Assembly (NCBI RefSeq): GCF_039543225.1
Contig: NZ_BAABJI010000001.1
Coordinates: forward strand, 771,193-835,192
DNA from: Mucilaginibacter defluvii
GTDB taxonomy: Bacteria; Bacteroidota; Bacteroidia; Sphingobacteriales; Sphingobacteriaceae
Direction: 5' to 3'
DNA: 64,000 nucleotides
Part shown: positions 59,105 through 64,000 of the stretch, in pieces
Position numbering within the stretch: position 1 is the first letter of the stretch
How the letters are laid out: every line of letters begins with the position of its first letter
Program-made: the position numbers and the translations under genes
Notes under the pieces: generated by a model
Seen by the model: only the letters and a program-made list of their open reading frames with translations
Databases searched by the model: none
What the model was told of the DNA's origin: nothing

Positions 59105-60034
59105 ATGTTAAATGAATTAAAAGATGATAATCTAATTATCTTCAACACTCCTGTAGGTTTCAATGTATCAGATGTTTTTTGTGATTTCACAAAGAAAGAC
59201 TTACCAAAAATTGAATATTTACTCAACCAAATTAATTGGTGTAAAGACATAAGGGGCTATCAAGTCCATATAGGTAATCACGCTTGGTCGCTATGTATGA
59301 GCCGGGGTGAAGTATCTAAAATACTTTCACGTTTAGTTGAACACAAAATCATAACTAAAGCTTCAAACCATAATGCCGGAGTTAATAGTAATGGTTACGT
59401 GATGGTTAAGCCTTATACTAATGATAATTCAGTTAAGAAATTCTACCATGTTCAAGATTATCTGTTTCTACAAAAGCTACAAGCCGATAAATGGATTGCG
59501 AAAGGCAAAGAACATTCAGCTTATATTAAACCAGCTTCAACCAATACAGAATCAGTTGTCAACTTACAAGCCCGGATAAATCAATTAGAGGCATTATTAA
59601 TTGAAAATGGTATCTCAATTCCACCAGCGATGGAACTGGTTAAGAATAGTTCAACAAGCAAAAAAATATTGCAAATTCAAAAGCTGGAAGTAATTAGTGA
59701 AGCAAGAGATGAACCTGTAGTTGTTAATCAACCTAATCTAATTATCGATGAATTAAACAATCTTAATCCATACCTGAAATTCACTGATGTTGGTAACGAT
59801 ATGGTGGAGTATAGCTATCATTCAAAGCAGGGCTTGATTACGGACTTTAGCGAGCTATCACCTATCCTAAATAGATTAACTATACATACCAAATTTAAAT
59901 TACTCTCAGACGTGTTAAACAATACCAGTCCTGTGTTTACTTTTCCGCTTATTGGTACTGGTGGTAGGTTATCATTGGAAACCGTTAATCAAGGAGGATA
60001 TACAATTATAAGTTTCAAACAATTGGCAGCATAA
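59105..60034 (+). CDS. Winged-helix element protein, possible replication or control protein
   Basis: 309 aa. Residues about 40-105 ('WCKDIRGYQVHIGNHAWSLCMSRGEVSKILSRLVEHKIITKASNHNAGVNSNGYVMV') read as a winged-helix DNA-binding domain of the phage replication-organiser type. A coiled coil follows (about 155-175: 'NLQARINQLEALLIENG') and a beta-rich C-terminus. It is preceded by the GTGGTAC cluster and the switchable leader, so it may bind these. No helicase or nuclease motif is visible; an initiator or regulator are both possible. Confidence 0.55.
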   Translation: MLNELKDDNLIIFNTPVGFNVSDVFCDFTKKDLPKIEYLLNQINWCKDIRGYQVHIGNHAWSLCMSRGEVSKILSRLVEHKIITKASNHNAGVNSNGYVMVKPYTNDNSVKKFYHVQDYLFLQKLQADKWIAKGKEHSAYIKPASTNTESVVNLQARINQLEALLIENGISIPPAMELVKNSSTSKKILQIQKLEVISEARDEPVVVNQPNLIIDELNNLNPYLKFTDVGNDMVEYSYHSKQGLITDFSELSPILNRLTIHTKFKLLSDVLNNTSPVFTFPLIGTGGRLSLETVNQGGYTIISFKQLAA

Positions 60035-60094
60035 CCATTGTAAGAAGTTGAGTAAATTTATATTTTCGCCCTCAAATTTATTACTTATCACAAT

Positions 60095-60763
60095 ATGAAA
60101 AGACTTTTACTGTCATTAACGGCAATACTTGCCTACTTCAACTCATTTTCTCAGGAGAAATTTACCGGTATCGGTGTTTTCAAAATAGGGTCTGATTCCT
60201 CAGTAGTATATAACTATGCTGAAGAAAAATGTAAAAAGGTTAAGGTGATTTCATCTATACCCGTTTTCGACAAAAAATACATCGCAAAAATTAGTAAAGG
60301 TGCAGCAGATATTATTGTTGACCCTTGCCCGGATGTATCTGAATACAGATTGGCGTTATATGAAGTTGCCGGAATGAAACTTAAAAACGTTGAATTGACT
60401 TTTTATAAAAATAAGCTAATCAAGTTCAGGAGCGATTATAGTACCGAAGTGGTAAATGCGCTTGACCAAAAATATGGAAAGTCTGAATCAACCATCAAAT
60501 ATGATACTGCATCTTGTGTATATCAATTAACCGGCATTACAAGAAAATTAGTTGCAAAAACGTATCATAACAACCGTGAATCTGATGATATACATTTTTC
60601 AGCATTTGTGGGCAGTTACTATGATGATAAATGTAATGAGCAATATTATTCAGGTTTATCTTATTCGATACAGGTCTTGGAACAGCTAAAATGTTCAAAT
60701 GAGGCATCAAAAAATAAGTACACTCCAAAACTTAAAGATGAAAAACAGTTAAAAGATTTATAA
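60095..60763 (+). CDS. Secreted element protein of unknown function
   Basis: 222 aa. Signal peptide 'LLLSLTAILAYFNSFSQ' then a beta-rich domain with 'FTGIGVFKIGSDSSVVYNYAEE' and a pair of 'C' residues near 'DPCPDV' and 'DDKCNEQY'. A terminator follows its stop. No family recognised; on a mobile element it could be cargo acting at the envelope. Confidence 0.55.
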   Translation: MKRLLLSLTAILAYFNSFSQEKFTGIGVFKIGSDSSVVYNYAEEKCKKVKVISSIPVFDKKYIAKISKGAADIIVDPCPDVSEYRLALYEVAGMKLKNVELTFYKNKLIKFRSDYSTEVVNALDQKYGKSESTIKYDTASCVYQLTGITRKLVAKTYHNNRESDDIHFSAFVGSYYDDKCNEQYYSGLSYSIQVLEQLKCSNEASKNKYTPKLKDEKQLKDL

Positions 60764-60780
60764 AAGCGTTTCAACAATTT

Positions 60781-60817
60781 AAAGCCTCTCAGATTAATTT
60801 TTGAGGGGCTTTTTTTA
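60781..60817 (+). terminator. Intrinsic terminator
   Basis: AAAGCCnCTCA / TGAGnGGCTTTTTTT hairpin after the 222-aa gene. Confidence 0.85.
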
Positions 60818-60886
60818 TGAAAAAAAATATTTGAAAAAAGTTTATTAAAAATGTGACTTCTATTTTTTATCGATGTATTTATAGAT

Positions 60887-61060
60887 ATGGAAGCAGTTAA
60901 AATAATTAAGTTTTATGGGTGCTATTTCATAGCAGACCTCCCGGCAGACTACTATCTGATGATAGACACTCAAAATGATAAAGTAAGATTGATAGACAGT
61001 GATTGCTATGGCATCATTGAAATCCTTGATGAGTTAAAATATGATATTAAGAAAATATGA
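60887..61060 (+). CDS. 57-aa element protein of unknown function
   Basis: 'MEAVKIIKFYGCYFIADLPA' and 'YYLMIDTQNDKVRLIDSDCYGIIEILDEL' suggest a small beta-alpha fold. Its TGA overlaps the next ATG as ATGA, so translation is coupled to the nuclease-like gene. Supported by this overlap and by length, not by homology. Confidence 0.6.
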   Translation: MEAVKIIKFYGCYFIADLPADYYLMIDTQNDKVRLIDSDCYGIIEILDELKYDIKKI

Positions 61061-61506
61061 ATGAATTTGAATTAACAGAAAGCGTTGGCAGGAAAAAAGC
61101 CAAAAGATTATTCAACAAGTATGAGCTTGTTGAGAGCGATAACATATTTTCTTGCTGGGATTTTTCAGGCAGAACTCAATCAATAGCAGATGAAGCGGTG
61201 AATTATTTTATTGAGGTTAAAAATCGTGATTTAAAATCAACAACCTACGATACCACCTTTTTAGAAGTTGAAAAATTAAATGCTTTAAAGGCTGTAGCAG
61301 ATGCTAATGAGAAAGCGGCTATATTCTATTTATGTTTCTTCAACGATGATATAGCGTACATGTTCAACCTCCGTAAGATTGATATTACTAATGTAAGCAT
61401 ATTTCAAATGAATCTAAGGCATAAAACCGCCATTGATGTAGGTATCAAACAGAAGCTTTTGATTGAAATTCCGTTAGAATTAGGTAAGCGATACAAAGTC
61501 AATTAA
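61057..61506 (+). CDS. PD-(D/E)xK-like nuclease-fold protein (putative)
   Basis: 149 aa. 'EAVNYFIEVKNRDLKSTTYDTTFLEVEKLNALKAVAD' (residues about 47-83) has an E-x-K after a beta strand and the following helix with conserved Lys, as in PD-(D/E)xK enzymes, with the motif-I Asp perhaps in 'IADEA'. The rest 'AIFYLCFFNDDIAYMFNLRKI' continues the beta core. Assignment by pattern only; activity needs the metal-binding triad to be confirmed by structure prediction. Second gene of the element operon. Confidence 0.5.
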   Translation: MNEFELTESVGRKKAKRLFNKYELVESDNIFSCWDFSGRTQSIADEAVNYFIEVKNRDLKSTTYDTTFLEVEKLNALKAVADANEKAAIFYLCFFNDDIAYMFNLRKIDITNVSIFQMNLRHKTAIDVGIKQKLLIEIPLELGKRYKVN

Positions 61507-61507
61507 G

Positions 61508-61762
61508 ATGATTTTCACTAAAATACTCATAGTAGCATTAACAGTAAATTGGTTACATACGTTACCAGTTTTTCAAAATCTGCTTACATTGTTAAAGCCA
61601 TCAATAAAGCTAATGCTATCAGTAAATTCACTTGCTTGGTGGGTTTCAATAATCGCTTTTTTCTATACAAAAGAAGCCTCATATCTCATAGTTGCAGTAA
61701 CCGCCCCGGTGGTTGCTACTGCTATTAAACACCAATTGCGGGTGTTATCAACTAAATATTAA
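61508..61762 (+). CDS. 84-aa membrane protein of the element operon
   Basis: Two or three hydrophobic segments ('FTKILIVALTVNWLHTLPVF', 'LAWWVSIIAFFYTK', 'YLIVAVTAPVVATAI') and a basic tail. Its stop overlaps the next start (TAATG). Could be a holin-like or accessory membrane protein; nothing decides. Confidence 0.5.
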   Translation: MIFTKILIVALTVNWLHTLPVFQNLLTLLKPSIKLMLSVNSLAWWVSIIAFFYTKEASYLIVAVTAPVVATAIKHQLRVLSTKY

Positions 61763-62439
61763 TGACTAATCAACAACAAAAGGAACAGATAATAAATGAA
61801 TTTTACCGTACCGGACGTATAGACGGTTACTACTTAGGGATTAAATCCAAATCAAAAGAAAACCCCATAAAGCAATATATTAAAGGGTGCTTGTATAAAA
61901 GTTACCTACTGCAAAATAATGGTGTACAGGATAATGATTTCATAGAAGATATTTACCAAGAAGCATTCCTGCACTTATGGAATTACGATACTGATAATTT
62001 TATTGATGCTTATCAAAATTCAAAGGTAAAAGGCACTCGGATAATAGCCCTGTTAATGCGCATCATAGTATTAAAATGCTTTGCGATTGATAAGAGAACT
62101 AATAACCCGAAATCCTGCTTAGTATCAAGATTAGGTTTTGGTTCAGTGTTTAATACTACGAATTACAGCATACCACCGCTGGAATCGCTTAGTGACGATG
62201 ATGGACAGGAAAAGCAATTAATAATTTTTGATGATGCTGAAGCACAATCAGATTTTGAAGCTGAGTATGGTTTTACACCCGAACAGATAATTGAGCAGCT
62301 AAGTCCGGAGGCAAGATTTGTATTTTACCAACTGCTTGGTAAGCAAAAGCCAGGTTCACCATCTAAAGAGCGGAAGCAAGCCAAAGAAGATATGATAAGA
62401 GAGATGCAAGTGATTCAAAATCAAATTAAAAAACAATAA
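61762..62439 (+). CDS. Sigma-70-like element protein
   Basis: 225 aa. 'DFIEDIYQEAFLHLWNYDTDNFIDAYQNSKVKGTRIIALLMRIIVLKCFAIDKR' (residues about 58-112) matches sigma-70 region 2, the part that binds the -10/-7 DNA and the polymerase clamp. The C-terminus 'PEQIIEQLSPEARFVFYQLLGKQKPGSPSKERKQAKEDMIREM' is a weak region-4-like helical pair. Similar sigma-like proteins occur in Bacteroidota phages near packaging genes. It may redirect polymerase to element genes. Last gene of the 60887-62439 operon. Confidence 0.6.
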   Translation: MTNQQQKEQIINEFYRTGRIDGYYLGIKSKSKENPIKQYIKGCLYKSYLLQNNGVQDNDFIEDIYQEAFLHLWNYDTDNFIDAYQNSKVKGTRIIALLMRIIVLKCFAIDKRTNNPKSCLVSRLGFGSVFNTTNYSIPPLESLSDDDGQEKQLIIFDDAEAQSDFEAEYGFTPEQIIEQLSPEARFVFYQLLGKQKPGSPSKERKQAKEDMIREMQVIQNQIKKQ

Positions 62440-63204
62440 TTAGTTTTTCCTTTTTAGACTTAATTGTTTAATATCACTTTTATAGTATATGTCATTTTTG
62501 TTCTCTTTCTCATCATAAAATATTAAATAGCTATTAGTTTCTCCGATATAATAGTTGCTTGATGTAGATATGACCTTATTGGATGATGTAACTATAAACG
62601 TATTAACTGTAGTGTGATTGTAACGGACGTTAAGTGCATCATTATAAGCATATAATATATGTAATATGAAATAAATTGGTAATATCCAAAGTATTATAAA
62701 TGTGGTTCTACTAAATGATTTCAGGTTGTTTTTAAGGTAGTTTAATGGTATTTGCTGTGATGAGATAATAGCTAAGGATGCAGCGCACATAGATAACATT
62801 GTGCGTTTCGAATACATACTCCATTTACCATAAAAATACTTATACAAAGTAAGTATTGTAAGTATGCCTAATATGATATAGCACAAAATCTCAATTAATT
62901 TTATAAATGATTTCCCTTTTTCAAAAAGCCATTCCTGTGAACCTTTTGGGTGAATACTCGTGTCTGACGAAAACTTGTAAGGTGCTTTTATTGATAATCC
63001 AAAAAGAGTAGCAAAGGACATTCTAAATAAGTCAGTTAAAGCCTCAACTACGAAGTCGTTTAAATCCGTATATCTGAAGATGTTTAAATCAAACACCTGA
63101 TAGTAAGACCAAAACTTAACACAACTAAATGCTATTATAAACGCAGTAAAAGCAGGAATATACTCAATTACCTTTTTTATATTATCCGTTTTTTCGTCGC
63201 TCAT
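62440..63204 (-). CDS. Multi-pass membrane protein, element cargo of unknown function
   Basis: 254 aa with about four membrane segments ('IPAFTAFIIAFSCVKFW', 'LIEILCYIILGILTILTLYKY', 'TMLSMCAASLAIISS', 'TTFIILWILPIYFILHILYAY') and a C-terminal soluble tail with beta strands. It starts 3 bp after the stop of the 173-aa gene, so both are cotranscribed. Stops converge with the sigma-like gene. No family recognised. Confidence 0.55.
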   Translation of the reverse strand: MSDEKTDNIKKVIEYIPAFTAFIIAFSCVKFWSYYQVFDLNIFRYTDLNDFVVEALTDLFRMSFATLFGLSIKAPYKFSSDTSIHPKGSQEWLFEKGKSFIKLIEILCYIILGILTILTLYKYFYGKWSMYSKRTMLSMCAASLAIISSQQIPLNYLKNNLKSFSRTTFIILWILPIYFILHILYAYNDALNVRYNHTTVNTFIVTSSNKVISTSSNYYIGETNSYLIFYDEKENKNDIYYKSDIKQLSLKRKN

Positions 63205-63207
63205 AAT

Positions 63208-63729
63208 CTAAACTATCAATATTGGTAAATGTGGAATGTTTCCATGTTTGTTTTTCTCCAAAGTTTGGACAAATTGATTTCCATCTGAATTGTTAAATGA
63301 AATTTTTAACAGTAGATGTTCATATTCTCCACGAGAAATTTTTTCTTCTTCGATAGGATTCAAATCGATTTTTAAATCTTTGCCATCGTTTGATTTAAAA
63401 GTTTCTTTCCTTGTCGGAATAGATATAACCTTAATGCCTTTAAAATTGATTTCAATGACTTGGAATTCGTAAGCTGTTGAGCCAGAATTTCTTAAACTTA
63501 CTACGTTATTCCAATCATTTCCCACCCATATATTCCCTACTTCTATACTCGGCATTATATTATCACGTCTACTTAATTCATATAATTTAGCAAGTTTAGA
63601 GAGGGAGTTTACTTGTTGCTGGATTTTATCAGCATCCTTACGAGTGTCCCATAAAGTATAGACTGTTGCTAATAATGCAAGTCCCGAAATAATTGCTGAC
63701 ACCCAATTTGCATCAATAGTATTAAACAT
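63208..63729 (-). CDS. Membrane-anchored coiled-coil protein, element cargo
   Basis: 173 aa: one N-terminal helix ('WVSAIISGLALLATVYTLW'), a short coiled coil ('DADKIQQQVNSLSKLAKLYEL'), and a beta-rich C-terminal domain ('IEVGNIWVGNDWNNVVSLRNSGSTAYEFQVIEINFKGIKVI') resembling a sandwich. Partner of the 254-aa protein by gene order. Such pairs are seen as uncharacterised cargo; no function is claimed. Confidence 0.55.
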   Translation of the reverse strand: MFNTIDANWVSAIISGLALLATVYTLWDTRKDADKIQQQVNSLSKLAKLYELSRRDNIMPSIEVGNIWVGNDWNNVVSLRNSGSTAYEFQVIEINFKGIKVISIPTRKETFKSNDGKDLKIDLNPIEEEKISRGEYEHLLLKISFNNSDGNQFVQTLEKNKHGNIPHLPILIV

Positions 63730-63768
63730 AAGGTTGATTTTGTTGATAAGGTTAAAAAAGCCTAAACA

Positions 63769-64000
63769 TTATAAATCATCTATAGCTTTTGCTTTTATTT
63801 TGGCTGAATTTTCTTTGTCAAAATAGGCTAATTTGACATAACAACTGAAATTCTTATAAGCTATTGATAATTCTATGTCGCCATTTTTGGTAGTCCAAAT
63901 TGAATTATACCTGCATTTGTCATATTTAACATTACGAAATTTGGATTCGTCATCTTTCGGTTCAGAAATAAGACCATCAAATTTTTCTACGACATCAGAA
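63769..64000 (-). CDS. C-terminal part of an element protein (5' end outside window)
   Basis: Open frame on the minus strand entering from the window end and stopping at TAA (63769-63771 complement). The visible ~76 residues include 'KYDKCRYNSIWTTKNGDIELSIAYKNFSCYVKLAYFDKENSAKIKAKAIDDL', a beta-rich tail with no recognised family. It is cotranscribed in direction with the two membrane-protein genes downstream. Confidence 0.5.
   Translation of the reverse strand, partial: SDVVEKFDGLISEPKDDESKFRNVKYDKCRYNSIWTTKNGDIELSIAYKNFSCYVKLAYFDKENSAKIKAKAIDDL

Overview
The window looks like part of a Bacteroidota chromosome, most likely Sphingobacteriaceae (Mucilaginibacter/Pedobacter type). The reasons are a type IX secretion sorting domain, DUF2723 and MG2-domain proteins, a long ribosomal protein S1, TAnnTTTG -7 promoter boxes (several with a TTG/TTTG -33 box) and the near absence of Shine-Dalgarno sequences. 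No rRNA, tRNA or CRISPR was seen. The identification rests on reading alone; no database search was run.

Layout. 1-1.9 kb: end of a putative FAD/NAD(P)-binding protein, a DUF2383 four-helix-bundle protein, an XRE regulator and a small membrane protein. 1.9-4.7 kb: a GNAT acetyltransferase, an S24 repressor-like protein with a candidate palindromic operator, and several small genes. 4.7-11.8 kb: MBL-fold hydrolase plus zinc-less Fpg/Nei glycosylase, a RemB/Wzi-like outer-membrane barrel, a DUF2723 membrane glycosyltransferase and a HAD phosphatase. 12.0-12.35 kb: first copy of a structured dispersed repeat. 12.4-20.9 kb: metallophosphoesterase, a VYERP-repeat secreted protein, AraC regulator-DUF983 pair, thioredoxin, a large T9SS-secreted glycoside hydrolase and YceI. 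21-26 kb: DUF2147, a five-PAS histidine kinase with its receiver protein, and a GAF histidine kinase. 26-36 kb: PspC-DUF2851 operon, MHS-type transporter, M20 deacetylase, a tandem cluster of the structured repeat, a pyrR-pyrB-membrane protein unit, and an MG2-domain protein. 36-51.4 kb: rpsA, tyrS, a Xre-RES toxin-antitoxin pair, PH/SHOCT and retropepsin-like genes, a LuxE-like protein, a SYLF protein, an argH-SMR-ywbE operon, an amine oxidase, a second Fpg/Nei enzyme and a beta-lactamase-like hydrolase. 51.5-55.9 kb: ftsK, a small membrane protein and an EVE-DUF72 operon.

55.9 kb to the window end is an integrated, visibly AT-rich mobile element whose right end lies outside. It is inserted against the 5' end of the EVE gene. 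It begins with a duplicated att-like segment (133-bp offset) that includes a broken second EVE start, then a tyrosine integrase, a three-gene minus cluster, a 740-bp region of repeated GTGGTAC sites and mutually exclusive hairpins, a winged-helix protein, a compact operon (57-aa protein, PD-(D/E)xK-like protein, membrane protein, sigma-like protein), and a minus-strand membrane-protein cluster that continues past the window.

The two signals most worth following are (1) the ~295-bp dispersed repeat at 12.0 and 30.1-30.95 kb, whose hairpins are kept by compensatory changes while its short ORF is not, and (2) the element at the EVE locus with its tandem attachment scar, candidate iteron region and sigma-factor operon.
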